Shown here: piece by piece, positions 25,318 to 37,700 of the stretch
How positions within the stretch are numbered: position 1 is the first letter of the stretch
How the letters are laid out: each line of letters begins with the position of its first letter
NCBI GenBank assembly: GCA_023512835.1
Contig: CM042090.1
Coordinates: 26,451,783-26,515,782 of the forward strand
Direction: 5' to 3'
Source of the DNA: Taxillus chinensis
Lineage: Eukaryota > Streptophyta > Magnoliopsida > Santalales > Loranthaceae
DNA length: 64,000 nucleotides
Position numbers and translations under genes: made by a program
Notes under the pieces: generated by a model
Told to the model about the DNA's origin: nothing
Databases searched by the model: none
Seen by the model: the letters and a program-made list of their open reading frames with translations, nothing else

Positions 25318-25857
25318 CATAGTTATCAGAATCGGATCAGACATTGATCCAGTTAGATAGTCGGGTTACTAATTCAACTGTCGGATTAGTGGTCGAACTG
25401 ATTATATAATTAATAATTATATATTAATAAAAAATATATATTTTAAACTAACATATTAAAATTATACTTTTAATATAATATTATTTATTTTTAATATGTA
25501 TTTATAATATAAATTCTTAATAAATTTAAAATTTTAGTGATATAAATTCATAGTAAAAAAAATTAAATAAAGTTTAAAAGTATATTGAAGTAAAATGTTA
25601 ATATTAGTCATTAATTTTAAATTAAAATTATATTATAAAATAAATTAAATAATATTTTATAGTTTTTAAAAAATTGACTCGTTCTGTAAAATCCAATCGG
25701 ATCAGTCGGGTCACAAAAACCGGCCGAGTTAGTCAGGTTTATCCGGTTTTTTTTATAGAAACGTTCCAATTAGAAAATCAAATCGGTTAAGTGTCCGACT
25801 CATCGATTTACCGGTCCAATCAGTTGGTCCGGTCCGATTCTGATTCTGATAGCTATG
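25318..25857. mobile_element. hAT-like nonautonomous element with 8-bp target duplication
   Basis: Left terminus CATAGTTATCAGAATC, right terminus (reversed) CATAGCTATCAGAATC: one mismatch in 16. A perfect 8-bp direct repeat CTTGTGAG flanks it (25310-25317 and 25858-25865), the hallmark of hAT insertion. The 540-bp body is AT-rich in the middle, with GG(A/T)TC-rich subterminal regions that are roughly inverted. It has no transposase. Confidence 0.88.
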
Positions 25858-25865
25858 CTTGTGAG

Positions 25866-26840
25866 TGATTCCAGTGCTCATGGAGGAATAGACGACGGAG
25901 GGTTGAGTGTTCTTGAAAAAGGGAGGAGGATTTTTATAATATATATATATATATATATCTGCGTCCCTTCTCCTTGTTCCTCTTGTTTTGCTTTTGATCT
26001 GTTTGCTGCAAATGCATTGAAGGTGAACTTTTTGGTCCACCTGCAACCACGTGTGTTTCAGTGGTACGGCAATATGTATTTGTGTAGAGAGAATTATTTA
26101 TGTCTAGTACAAAGGTTTGTTTTCCTGTTCCATGGTCACTTTATTCTGTATTTGATCCCGCAGTTGCATCTACAATAAACGTGTACTTACACAACCAGTT
26201 GCTGCATTGTCTCTAGAAAAAATAAAATCAGTACATTCAAAATTATAATACATATTAAAATCAGTAGGCATTAATTACATTAAATACATATGTTGTTTTC
26301 CGTTTCCAAAATCAGAGGGTTGATGATGATTGTATCGTAGGTTCAAAGCTGCTGTGTTTGGATAGCGTGCCCATAACGGACCACAGATGTCGCTGCTCCT
26401 GTTGTTTTTTTTGTTTGTTTTTAATTTTCCCCCTTTTTTGTTTATTTCTATTTTTTTGCACTTACATAAAACTTTGATGGACTAATTTGGGCTCCCTTGA
26501 CTTGAACCACTTTACCCGCCTTTATCAACGCCCATAAATTCGCTGTCGGCCAGGCAGTACAAGTCAGTCCCACAGGGCACAGCCTCATTTGAAGGGGGAA
26601 AAAACAATAAGTTACATAATAATACTTTTTTTGTAGAAAAAAAAGGAAAGAAATACTTGTAACTTAAATTAATAAATTATAGAAACTTCACTGAAGCGGT
26701 TGACCTTAGGAAATATTCCATTCCCTTCCACCCTGTGAGGAAGATGAAGAGGTGCTATCTCATTTTCCAAGCAATGAATGATTTCGTTGTTGTGAAGGAA
26801 TCACCCCAACCACTCCCTTGAGTAAGCTCCAAGCCTATAG
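25866..26840. other. Intergenic DNA upstream of the DUF1218 gene
   Basis: No exon is supported. Low-complexity T runs occur near 26405-26456. The right end grades into the DUF1218 promoter. Confidence 0.5.
25939..25958. repeat. (AT)n microsatellite
   Basis: About ten AT units just right of the hAT-like element. Confidence 0.8.
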
Positions 26841-26843
26841 ATA

Positions 26844-26857
26844 GTATATATATATAG
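26844..26857 (+). promoter_or_regulatory. Candidate TATA element of the DUF1218 gene
   Basis: GTATATATATATAG lies about 70 bp before the start codon, a plausible spacing for a short 5' leader. It could equally be a chance (TA)n run. Confidence 0.4.
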
Positions 26858-26923
26858 CTTCTCTTTGTTGTTCTTTTTTTTTTTCTTTCCCTGTTCGTAA
26901 ATCTATCAATTTTTTTTAATGAT

Positions 26924-27756
26924 ATGGAGAAAAGCCGGCCGGGTATCATGGTAACCGTCACCGCCATGGCTGTTCTCTGCCTTGTTGCTGTCGCGTCTTG
27001 TATCTGCGCAGAGTTTAAGAGAACACAGGTGAGGTAGATAGACAGTAGGGTCAACGATCATTTAGAAAAGTGGTGAGTGATTAACCAAAAAGAAAAGGAA
27101 TGCTGTTTGGTGATTTTTTTTGTGGCAGGAAAGGGATCTGATGTTGGACGGGAAGCTGTGCTACCTTCCGGGGAGCAGCGCATCCCGGCTGGGGACTCTG
27201 ACATTGATCTGTCTTTCAATTGCTCAGATCATTGGGAGTGCTGTGGCTTGCTGTTCTAGGCAGTTTTGTTTGGGGAACAAAAGGAGCTGCAGTGGTAATA
27301 ATACCAACAGGTCCAAGATACCAGTAACTGCCCTCGTGTTTCTGTCTTGGTACCTACGCTTCACCCATATTTGCGTAGCATCATTCATTCATTCCCCTGT
27401 TCCCTGAGGCTGGCTTAGTCAAAATTGGGGCTTTGGGGGCTGTTTTTAATACTGAGAGCGCAAGAAATATCTCAATCATTTTGAATTGGGGATGTAAATT
27501 TGATTGGCCCTGTTGCAGGATCTGCTTTGGAATTACAGGCATTTTGTTGGGCACAGCCACGAGCATGAGCAGGGAGCAGCCTTACGGGGATGGATGGCTC
27601 AGCGGCGAGTGCTACACGGTGAGGAAGGGAGTGTTTATGGGATCAGCAACGCTGGTAATAGCCTCTGTAGGTGCAATGTTCAGTGCGGTGGTCATCACGC
27701 TGAGGAGCAATGACCATTTGGAAGAAGGTAAGAGTGCTTCTCTGCCCAAGAAATAA
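26924..27756 (+). CDS. DUF1218 four-helix membrane protein, MWL-like
   Basis: Three exons (26924-27028, 27129-27349, 27519-27756) give 564 nt and 187 aa; the second junction splits a TGG codon. Four hydrophobic segments are visible: about 9-30 (signal-like, followed by the family's C-x-C-AE pattern), 57-75, 97-118 and 148-170. Between the first two lies the conserved LCYLPGSSAS region, and cysteines occur in the loops (GECYTVRKG). Known of the family: DUF1218 proteins of land plants include MODIFYING WALL LIGNIN-1/-2, which affect lignin in secondary walls, and the DESIGUAL/VCC proteins that set leaf symmetry. Assignment to the MWL branch is an inference. An AATAAA overlaps the stop codon; the 3' end is not defined. 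Confidence 0.9.
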
Positions 27757-28701
27757 ACGCATCACTCATCAAGGAAATACAAATCGCCACTGTCCCATAG
27801 GAAGAAGGAAAACAAATAGTAGTCAACAGATGTTCAATACACACAATATTATTTCTACTCTATTGGGACACCCGCCCCCGCAACATTTTGTTTTCTTTTT
27901 CTCCATGCTTTTTTACTTGTTTATTTATTTTATCCAGAGGTGAAGTGGAATTTTTATTGAAACAAATTTTTTAACAATGGATCTTCATTCTTGACTCGTG
28001 ACCCGACTTGTAGTAACTCATAAATTCCCCAGTCAGGCTCCCAACTATCACATCCAATAGAATAGGCAGCTTCTTTTATAGGTTAAAAAAAGAGAACAAA
28101 AATCCGAGGCATCCTTCACTGCAATTAATTTAACTGCAATATTTTTAAATAATAAACTATTCACCTAATTAATGTTATTAAAACCCATCAACTTGCATGT
28201 GCTCTATTTAACCGATTTCTGCTAACTTTTTACAGATTTAAGGTTGCATCACCCGTTCAATATATATATGATTCTGATATGCAAAAGGTAAAGTATTGAA
28301 TGCAAGTGCAATCACGGCTTTAATTGCAACGGGATTAAATGAAAATACAATCTGAATTGTCGGATCATAATTAATTACACTTACACTCATTACGTTTTTT
28401 TACACGTATTAGTGCCTGTATGTATATATATTGTGTGTATAGATGGATAATAAATAGAACAGGAGAGGACAGTGAGTGCAACAGAGTCGTTTAATCATGA
28501 TTTTTGAGTTTAGAGCACACTTTAATTTATTTTTTCATTTGCTATGGTTTCCATTACAATTAGATGAAAGGGTCATATGAATTATTTGATTATGATCGAA
28601 CGATTTTGATTGTAATTCTCGCTCATCTTTTATATTTATTAACTATATATATATATATGTTTAAATAATTTTAATAAAATATAAATTTACTACCAACTTG
28701 T
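27757..28701. other. Intergenic DNA
   Basis: This holds the presumed 3' untranslated region of the DUF1218 gene, then AT-rich DNA. No gene is seen. Confidence 0.5.
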
Positions 28702-29942
28702 AGGACTATAAATGAATCAAATATTCATAAATAAGCTCACATTCGCTAAGTAAAAAATTAATTATATTCATTCGTTAAGGAATAATGTGATTCGCAAACT
28801 CTATTGTTATATTTATGAATATGTTAGTATTCGCGAACAATTCGTAAATATCATTCGTATTTGTGAAAATTATTTGTAATGAACAGAAATTTAACAAATC
28901 AATTAATATGTATAAAAATTATTTTATTAAATATAATTTAATAAGCATATAATTTTGTATTATTATTAAATAAAAAATATTTTTTATTTATTTGTTTATT
29001 ATTACTATCATTATAGTATTTTTGTAAACTACATATAGGAATTATTTAAATCTATTAAACAAAAATAATATAACCTAACAACTACTTAATTGTATTTTTT
29101 GGATAAGTTACAATGTGAATTATTTGTGTAATTTTTACAATTTTGTAATTGTATTCGTAAACGTTTATGAGTAAGTTTGTAAATATACGTTCGTGAACAA
29201 TAAAGTAATGTTCATGAACAGTCGTGAATATTATAGTTTAAGACTCATGTTCGATTCGGTTCGTTAATGAATAGTAATAAATACGTTCGAACTAGTGCTA
29301 CAAACGAACCGAGTAGTAAGGTATTCGAATATGTTCGTTACTATTCCTTAACGAACACGAGCCTTAAACTATGATGTTCATGAACCATTCATGAACATTA
29401 CTTTGTTGTTCACGAACAGTTCACGAACATTCACAAATTTGTTCATGAACGCTTACGAATACAACTATAAAATCATAAAAATCTGTGAAAATAATCCAAA
29501 CTGTAAACTTATCAAAAAAATATAATTAATTAATTGTTAGGTTGTGTTATCTTTGCTTAATATGTTTAAATAATTGCTATATATAGTTTGCTAAAATTTT
29601 ATAATAATAGTAATAGTAAACAAATAAATCAAAAATATATATATTTATTTAATAATAATATAAAAGTATATGTTTATTAAATTATATTTAATAAAAATAT
29701 ATTTATATTTAATAAAACAACTTTTTATACATATTAATTGATTTGTTAATCTTCTGTTTATAAATAATTTTCACGAACATGAATGATATTCATGAACTGT
29801 TCGCGAATATGTTCATGAATATAACAATAGTGTTTGCGAACTGTTCACGAATGATACTATTTCTTAATGAACGAATACAAACGATTTTTTACCTGAGCCA
29901 AACGCGAGTTTGTTCATGAACGTTTAATTCATTTATAACCCT
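28702..29942. mobile_element. Foldback-type element with about 600-bp inverted arms
   Basis: The left arm (28702 to about 29285) is matched, reversed, by the right arm (about 29300-29942). Matching landmarks are AGGACTATAAATGAAT versus AGGGTTATAAATGAAT at the ends, ATCAATTAATATGTATAAAA in both arms, and repeated TTCGTGAACA/TGTTCATGAA words. The middle carries GTTCGAACTAGTGC and CGAACCGAGTAG. A related sequence continues to 29990 on the right (TTCGAATACTTTACTATTCC and ATTTATAATCCT), so nested or overlapping copies are likely. I could not find a clean target duplication. Confidence 0.75.
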
Positions 29943-29990
29943 AGTTCGAATACTTTACTATTCCACTCGGTTCAGTTCATTTATAATCCT

Positions 29991-30870
29991 TTTAACTTCG
30001 AATTTGAATCATTAAATTTGTATCTAACTATTCATATTTTAGTGTGCATATTTTACTTGACATTATATCAAATATATATATATATATAATGACACATGCT
30101 TTAAAAATTAAATAAAAGTAATCATATAAAAGACATCACATTACCCCAGCTTTGTTTTTAATAAAACAGCTTTGTTGGGTTTTTTAAATTTATATAATAA
30201 AAAAATAATTTTATTGAATTAACATAATATTATTTTTTAATAAATAATTAAACTATTATTGTATTAAAAAACAAAAAAAACTACTTTTAAAATTTAAAAT
30301 ACGTCCTACATAAAAATAAAAATAAACAGTACAAACTGAAATGTTTTTATTATTTTATTATCAAAAATGCTATTTGCAACTGGCGTTGTGTCCTTACTGC
30401 GCACTTGGCTGACGTAGCCCATTTCAGCTTAACAAAAACACTTAAAACTTAACGCGCAATGCACAAAGGCTGAGATAGAGAGAAAGGGAGCAGGGGAGGG
30501 TGGGAGGAGGCTATGATTTTGAAGGCAATAGAGAGCTTTTTTTGAAAATCCAAGAGTGAAAAATCCCTTTCGGATATTTTGGTTGCATAGCTCTCGTCGA
30601 TATCTACAAATAAAAAAATAATCATAAATCGAATCACTGTACGTAAAGTTGTTATAATCGTTTGAAATTTTCATCGGAAATTACAATTGATAGAATCCAA
30701 AAACTCATAAATTTAGCCTTATAAGAAATGATCGAGGAGGCCTGCTCAAGGGGGAGCTCGAACAGATCGGCTCAAGCCTTGAGCGATGATTTGAATACGC
30801 GCCATGAATAAAATGTCACATAGAGACACGAAAAATGCCACGACGCCGGTAGCACACTCTTTTATTATAT
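29991..30870. other. Intergenic DNA upstream of the second PPR gene
   Basis: AT-rich to about 30380, then of normal composition. No exon is supported. Confidence 0.5.
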
Positions 30871-30879
30871 TGGCTTCGG

Positions 30880-30887
30880 TTATTTAT
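30880..30887 (+). promoter_or_regulatory. Candidate TATA box for the second PPR gene
   Basis: A TATTTATA string precedes a GC-richer, pyrimidine-rich stretch (30915-31080) that could be a transcribed leader. The start codon is about 660 bp further on, so a long or spliced leader would be needed. Weak evidence. Confidence 0.3.
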
Positions 30888-31547
30888 AGCCTCGTAGGAT
30901 ACATTGTCGGCCATAAAACCTAGCCTTTCTCACCCCCACCGTCGCTCACGCAGTCTCGCCAGTCGCCACCGTCACCCGCTCTCATCCGCTGCCGCTACCG
31001 ATGCCACTTTCAGCGTCGATCCCATCTCTTCCGCAAGCGCGGAAATAAAGGAGGCAGCAACGAAGCCGGCGACAGTCCACCACATCGTTCTTCTAAACAG
31101 TATGTCTCATTTGGTCAACTGTTGTTCTCTGGATTCTCAAACGACCGCACCACATCACATGATGTATATACGGTATACCTCTTATTTGCTTCCAGTAATC
31201 GTTTACTTTTCTGGGTTTTTCCCATATAAAAATAATAATTTTCTGCTTTCATTCTTGTTTTAAGACATATGATGTTTGTTTGGATGTTGGTTTCCCATTT
31301 CTCTTCATCTCGTGCAAATGTTGAAATGACTGGGGCATCTTTGTTATTGCTTTATATTATGACTTATGAAATCAATGTTGTTCACTTACACTGAGAATTT
31401 GGTTGCGACAGTTGGCAGTCCGAAGGCTTAATAGAGTTTCACCAATGCCATGAAGAACTAAAATGACTCTTTCAACTTCTCAATTACCATTGGGTTGAAA
31501 ATGTTTCCTGTTGCGTATCCAAGATTGTCCATTTCGAAAAACTGTTG

Positions 31548-33791
31548 ATGCATCTATCTTGTTTCAATGTCTTAGAAGTCTATCTTCGCCTATGTTCAGT
31601 GAATCTTTGTCGTGCTTCACTCCACCTCCATGTCCGTTGCTTTGCAACTCAACCGGTATTCTCTAAGCCCCATTTCCAAAGATTTAGATTCAATGATTAT
31701 GAAATACTGCAATGTCTTTCCGAGAAGAGGCTTCAGGATGCAAAAGAGCTGCTTGATAAAATTCCCGAGTGGGGGGACAGCAATAGGCGCGTTGTTTCTT
31801 TGACTTCATTGCTCTCAAAATTCTCTAGAGATGGATTTGTTGATGAAGCTTGGGAGCTATTTAAGATTATGCCTGAGAGGAATGTTGTCTCCTATAATGC
31901 AATGCTCTCGGCTTATGTGCAGTGTGGGAGGTTGGATGCTGCCTGGACATTCTTTGAAGAAATGCCAATGCGAAATGTTGTGTCATGGACTTCGATGCTT
32001 TGTGGATTTGCAAATGTGGGAAGGATCAGTGATGCAAAAAAGTTGTTCAATGAGATGCCAGAGCGGAATGCTGTCTCTTGGAACTCCATGATTGTTGGGT
32101 TGAAAAGAAATGGGAATCTGGATGAAGCCAGGGAGGTTTTTGATGCAATGCCAGCAGCAGACTTAGTTTCTTGGAATACTATTATTGCCGGGTATGCTGA
32201 GGCCAATAGAATGGAAGAAGCACAAGTTTTATTTGACAGAATGCAGAACCGGAATGTGGTTACTTGGACTAGTATGGTTGTTGGCTATTGTAGATCTGGT
32301 GATGTTGAAGAAGGTTATCGTTTATTCTGCAGAATTCCTCAAAAGAATATCATTTCTTGGACAGCAATGATAAGTGGGTTCACTTGGAATGGCTTCTATG
32401 AAAAGGCTTTGTTGCTTTTCCTTCAAATGAGGAATTATTCCTTTAATCCTAATGTGGAGACAGTCATTTCGCTAGCCTATGCATGTGCTGGTATTGGTTT
32501 CATTAATCTTGGAAGGCAGTTACACGCTCATGTGATAACTAACGGGCAGGATTATAGTGATTATGATGGAAGATTATTCAAGAGCCTGATTTACATGTAC
32601 TCTGAGTTATTGCAAATGGATTCTGCACACTATATTTTCATGAAAAATTTGAAAAAATGTACCGCTGAGTCTTTAAATCATATGATTAACAGTTATATTC
32701 TAATCGGACAGTTGGAAAAGGCCCAACATATGTTTGATCTAGTACCCGTCCGGTCCATGGTTTCATGGACTTCTCTGATTAATGGATATTTTGATGACGG
32801 CCAAGTTGCAAAAGCATGTTATCTATTTGACCAAATGGAAATTAGAGATTGTGTTGCGTGGACAGTAATGATATCGGGGTTTGTCCAAAATGAGCTTTTC
32901 ACTGAAGCTTTTTATTTATTTTCAAAAATGAGGAATCAAGGGGTTTCACCTCTAAATTCCACATTTGCTACTCTTCTTGGAGCTGCTGGTGCAATGGCTT
33001 ATCTTGATCAAGGCAGGCAGTTACATTGCCTGCTGGTGAAAACACAACCTATTTTTGATTTGATTCTCAAGAATTCTCTCCTCTCAATGTATGCGAAATG
33101 TGGTGAGATTTGTGATGCATATATCATCTTCTTAAACATGATATCACGGGATTTGATATCCTGGAATTCTATGATAATTGGATTTTCCCATCACGGATTA
33201 GTAAAGGAAGCTTTGAAGGTGTTCATATCCATGGTGAAATCTGGCATTAGCCCAAATGGTGTGACATTTGTGGGTGTTCTATCAGCATGTGCCCATGCGG
33301 GCCTCGTCAAAGAAGGGTGGGAATTTTTCAACGCTATGAGTAAAATATATGGTGTTCATCCAGGTACAGAACATTATAATTGCATTATCAATCTTTTGGG
33401 CAGAGCAGGGAAGCTAGATGAAGCAGAAGCATTTGTGCTGGGGCTTCCTTCTGATCATAGTCATGAGATTTGGGGGGCACTGCTTAGCGTCTGTGCTTTA
33501 AGGAAGAGTGATGTGGAGATTGCCACACGCGCATCCAAACGGATCCTTGAACTGGACCCATTAAATGCACCAGCCCATGTGTCGCTCAGCAATATATATG
33601 CTGCAAGAAGCCAGTATGGTGAAGTGGAAAAGCTGAGAAAGGATATGGGCTTGAATGGGGTGCGAAAGGCCCCTGGATGTAGCTGGATTGAACTGAAAGG
33701 GAAGGTTCATATTTTCCTGTCTGGGGATAGAGCACACCCACAAGTTAGTGATCTATTATTGCTTATGCTTGGAACCTTCATTGAATCTTAG
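31548..33791 (+). CDS. PLS-class PPR protein with E-type tail, At1g32415-like
   Basis: An intronless frame of 747 aa. I take the ATG at 31548; the preceding in-frame codon is TTG. An R-, L- and C-rich N-terminus ending near RCFATQP suits a mitochondrial presequence. From about residue 80 there is a run of about 31-residue S-type repeats marked by MPERNVVSYN, MPMRNVVSWT, MPERNAVSWN, MQNRNVVTWT and IPQKNIISWT, then longer P/L/S repeats. The tail has the E-domain signature GCSWIELKGKVHIFLSGDRAHP but no DYW domain. Known of the family: PLS PPR proteins specify C-to-U RNA editing sites in organelles; those lacking DYW recruit a deaminase partner. Overall form and neighbours recall Arabidopsis At1g32415, but orthology is from memory. 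Confidence 0.93.
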   Translation: MHLSCFNVLEVYLRLCSVNLCRASLHLHVRCFATQPVFSKPHFQRFRFNDYEILQCLSEKRLQDAKELLDKIPEWGDSNRRVVSLTSLLSKFSRDGFVDEAWELFKIMPERNVVSYNAMLSAYVQCGRLDAAWTFFEEMPMRNVVSWTSMLCGFANVGRISDAKKLFNEMPERNAVSWNSMIVGLKRNGNLDEAREVFDAMPAADLVSWNTIIAGYAEANRMEEAQVLFDRMQNRNVVTWTSMVVGYCRSGDVEEGYRLFCRIPQKNIISWTAMISGFTWNGFYEKALLLFLQMRNYSFNPNVETVISLAYACAGIGFINLGRQLHAHVITNGQDYSDYDGRLFKSLIYMYSELLQMDSAHYIFMKNLKKCTAESLNHMINSYILIGQLEKAQHMFDLVPVRSMVSWTSLINGYFDDGQVAKACYLFDQMEIRDCVAWTVMISGFVQNELFTEAFYLFSKMRNQGVSPLNSTFATLLGAAGAMAYLDQGRQLHCLLVKTQPIFDLILKNSLLSMYAKCGEICDAYIIFLNMISRDLISWNSMIIGFSHHGLVKEALKVFISMVKSGISPNGVTFVGVLSACAHAGLVKEGWEFFNAMSKIYGVHPGTEHYNCIINLLGRAGKLDEAEAFVLGLPSDHSHEIWGALLSVCALRKSDVEIATRASKRILELDPLNAPAHVSLSNIYAARSQYGEVEKLRKDMGLNGVRKAPGCSWIELKGKVHIFLSGDRAHPQVSDLLLLMLGTFIES

Positions 33792-34576
33792 CAAGAGGAA
33801 TGGATGGGTTCGTGTTCTTCGTGCACGTGTAAGTTTAGGAGAATCACTTATCGGGTATCTCTTCTGCGCCTGTATGTTATTGCTGCCTGCAAATGGTGGT
33901 TCGTACTTGTCCGCTAACTTGCTGGTATTAGTCATCCCCTGTTTAGTATTCCACGCGCACTATAGATTGAAATGGAATAATAGCATCGGTAAAGCTAAAC
34001 AAACGCTATCCAAAAGAAGTAATGTTAGTACATTGTGCACAGTAAATCACACAAGAATACTTTTATTTTATTTTATTGAATTGATATTATATTTTTTTTA
34101 TTCATATTAATTCAATAACAGATAGAATTCCTGAATGAATTACGTACATGCGAATAATTTAAAAAAAGGACCTTATTTCGAATCTTCCCTCCACTTTCTC
34201 TATTTATTAAAGGATTTCAATGAGCTATAAATAACTTTTATTTTTGTAAGTTCAAATTGTTACTTTTTTTGAAAGCAGATTTGCCAAACAACTAAATATT
34301 GCTATATATAATTGTAAGTCTATTAATTGTAAGTAATCCGTGTAGAAACGAATCAAATTATTTATTTTTCGTAAGTGTTGGTTGCTCATTGTTCTTATTC
34401 CCAGCTGTTGCGGCTTGTTGAAACGAACCGGCTGAGTTGTGGTGACTGCCACTCGAACCCAGCAGAGCTACCTGGTCGGTTCTCCCCGAAGGAAGAGAAA
34501 CTTGGACGGACCTTGATTTGGGCTCTAAGTTCTCCAACCGCTCCAATACAATGACAATAAGTGCATGTTTTGCGCA
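33792..34576. other. Intergenic DNA after the second PPR gene
   Basis: The presumed 3' untranslated region, then AT-rich sequence. No gene. Confidence 0.5.
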
Positions 34577-34738
34577 CGACACAGGGGAAATGGGGGAGGT
34601 GCTGCATGCGACGGGGGGAGAGGGAGGGTGGGGGGGGCAGCGCGCGACTGGGCGAGGGGGTGCTGTACATGTCGGGGGGGAAGGGGGGCTGTGGGCGATG
34701 GGGGAGAGGTGGGGCCAGGGTGGGGGCTGTAGCTAAGG
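34577..34738 (+). repeat. G-rich low-complexity tract
   Basis: Plus-strand G runs up to eight long are separated by A, T or short GC words (GGGGGGAGAGGGAGGGTGG and similar). It resembles the G-rich core near 1.1 kb and is quadruplex-prone. Open frames across it are compositional. Confidence 0.75.
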
Positions 34739-37700
34739 GAGGTTAGTATTATAATTTATCAAAAAAATATCATATACATGGTATTGTATACCAAACATGG
34801 ATACATTCTCATTCTATTTTATTCCCATGCTAATTTCATTCCTTCCAAATTCATTCTCTTGACCAAAAGAGCTATAAGTGTGCACTTGTGCGAAATATAC
34901 TAGTATGCGGTATTGATAAACAAATTAAAAATAATAATTATTAAACTAATTAAACTGAATAAAAAGTGTATTGTAGTTTTTTTATAAGATGTTCAAAATA
35001 ATTGATAATTAAAAATTGGTTTTGGAAATCAAATTGAGTTTTTAATTTAAAATTAGTTATTCGGCTTGGTTTTAAATGTTTTTTTCTTGAAAAGTAATAA
35101 TTTGATTTAATTGAATTTTCAAATTAAATTAATATTTCAAAGAATTTATTTTGTTTTAGTGATATAAACTTTTCTTTTGGCAATTAAATATTTTTGGGTT
35201 TTTTTTTGTGATTTTATGGAAAAGGAATTTAAACTTTTTTAAAATTTATTTTTATTTTAAGGAAAAAAAACATGCACATTTTTTTAAAAAAACACAATCC
35301 ATAATGAACATAAATAAGAATTTGAGCGTGGGAAAAAAAAGTTTCCTCTTTTTCTCATTTTTTCTTCCTTTTTTTCTTACATGTTTTACTCATTTCTATT
35401 ATATTGGGTTTACATATTACAAAATAAGGGTCTTAGAGCATTTGCATTGATTTTACTAATTTAATCTTTAGAATTTAATGAAAATGGATACTTTTTCATA
35501 AATTTATATTTTACTTATTATTCATAATATGACATTGGATTATTCATTTTACTCATAAAAATAATTATATATTATTATTTTAATAATAAATAAATAATTA
35601 TATGTTAATATTTTCTATCCCATCGTTCGAATTGCCTCACATCGGCCTGTCCCTGCATCGATGGATCCCCAATTGTGCTAATATCTCCATCTTTATTGCT
35701 TTAAATGTGTCATCCGCCTCGCCCTATGATAATTGTAATTGATTGATGTGTGTTGGATTCATATTAGTTTTGCATTTCATTGGAATTGTACATGAATATC
35801 TTTATTATATGATTGTGCAAGTAATAAGTTAAAATATCACCCGCTATGTGGTCTCTTTCGGTACTACTTACCAATTTATTGACTTTTTAGGTACGAATAT
35901 ATGAAGTAATTTACCAAATTTCAAATTTTTAAAATTTGAGGATGTGATAGGAGAGTTATTCTTTCATTATATTTGATCATATTCATTTAAGGAAAAATCT
36001 ATATACAAGCTCCTTTTGCGTAAACCTACCGCGTATATCTCATATAATAATATTTTATTGGCATAGTGATTTAGTTAGGCTTCACCCGTGATTTGGTCAA
36101 AACCAATAAGATACTGCTACATCGGGTGTGTGCATGAGGCTTGCACAAAAGAGGCTTAAATGTTGTCATAGCCATGACAAGGTTTTTAAAATTTTCCCAT
36201 TAAAGTTCAAGCTTTACCCATATGGGTACCTCATCCACATGGGAAAACAAGATTCCTTCTTTGATATGTTCAAATTCTCTAAGATTAACTTCAAAAAAAT
36301 TTAAACATATTTAGCTAATGCACCTTTATGAGTAAAATGTCTAAGTTTGCCTCTTGTTTCATCCTTGAAATTTTAAAAATAGAATTAAGCTTTGATCTCC
36401 CTTTTAAAATCAGACTAAATCTTGATTATATATGTTTTATGCTTTTTGTTGCCATCCTCCAACAAATTATAGTAAAGTAGTTTTGATTTTTTTTTACTTT
36501 TATCTTTAATGTTTATTACATTAAAGTATTATTCTGAGTTTTATAGGATGTTATCTAACTATGTTGCATTCTTCAACCAACCATAGGTTTTTGGCTATAA
36601 CACATCAATCTTAAAAAAGGATGGAGAAGCCACACGCTTCGCAAGATTGCCATTAGAAGGATTATTCCACCTTAATCTCTTTAATCTTACCATGCATAGC
36701 AACAACTTGAGTATTCAAGTGATCTTAAAAGCTTCAAACTCAACCTCTATCATCACAAGCCCTTACATCTTCTCATAAAGCTCTTTGTCTCTCAACTGTT
36801 GTATCTCAAAGTGTTTTTTTATTCATTTACCTTCTCCATTTGATTTATCATCACAAGTTCCATGCTAACGTGTCATCTTTCCAATGAACATTTGTCTAAA
36901 TATGAGGACTTTTCCCTTTACACTTTGCCACAAATAATATGGTCTTCTCGATCCCTTGTATCATGGCAACTACCATTGATAGTTGATATTGAATTACTCA
37001 CAATTTTGTTTAACATAGTGCCCTCAAATCAACTTAATAGTTTTTTTATTATTTTTTTCGAACCAAACATTCGTTTTAATATCAATTGTCATGAGGCTAA
37101 AATTTTCATTATATTAGAAAATTACCGACACTATATTTTACCTTCACATGTAATTTTTTTTACATGTGTAGAGTTTCTTTTGTAGCTTCAACTCTATCAT
37201 TATTTTTTTATTTAATTTTTATTTTTCTTTTCTTTCTCCTTGTTTATATTTTCTTCATGTCAATTAAGACCCATAACAACTCATGAAAATAATATAACAA
37301 TCATTTGAAAAATAAATAGTTATTCTTTAAAATTGAGGAGAAATTATAGCTATATAAAGAACCAAAGAGTATGTTAAAAACTCTCTTGGATGCTCATTTC
37401 TACGTAACACATAGCTTTGCAAATAGCCCACCTAATAACTAGCCATGTGCTACCTCCTCTATACAAAATTACAAATGATCTTTCAAAAGCTTGCGTTGAC
37501 TTTCATAAAACCCACCCTAAGGGCCAACCATGTAGATCTCAACGAATATGGGACTCTTAGCCCGTGAAAAGCCAAATTTTGAAGAAAATTTTACATGTTG
37601 ACGTGGATGGAAATTTGCATTCAATATGTATGAAAGAAAAAATCAAACAAAGAAAACAAGAAGACAATTTACGAAAAATGGGTTTCACTTAGCAATAATT

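Noticed and set aside
30904..31263. A frame of about 119 codons upstream of the PLS-class PPR gene
   Set aside because: It opens on a non-ATG codon, is S/R/H/P-rich and then turns hydrophobic without a motif; it is more likely leader or intergenic sequence.
36862..37185. A 107-codon frame in the AT-rich region at 35-38 kb
   Set aside because: The product is compositional (I/F/L-rich), has no family resemblance and no flanking splice or promoter signals.
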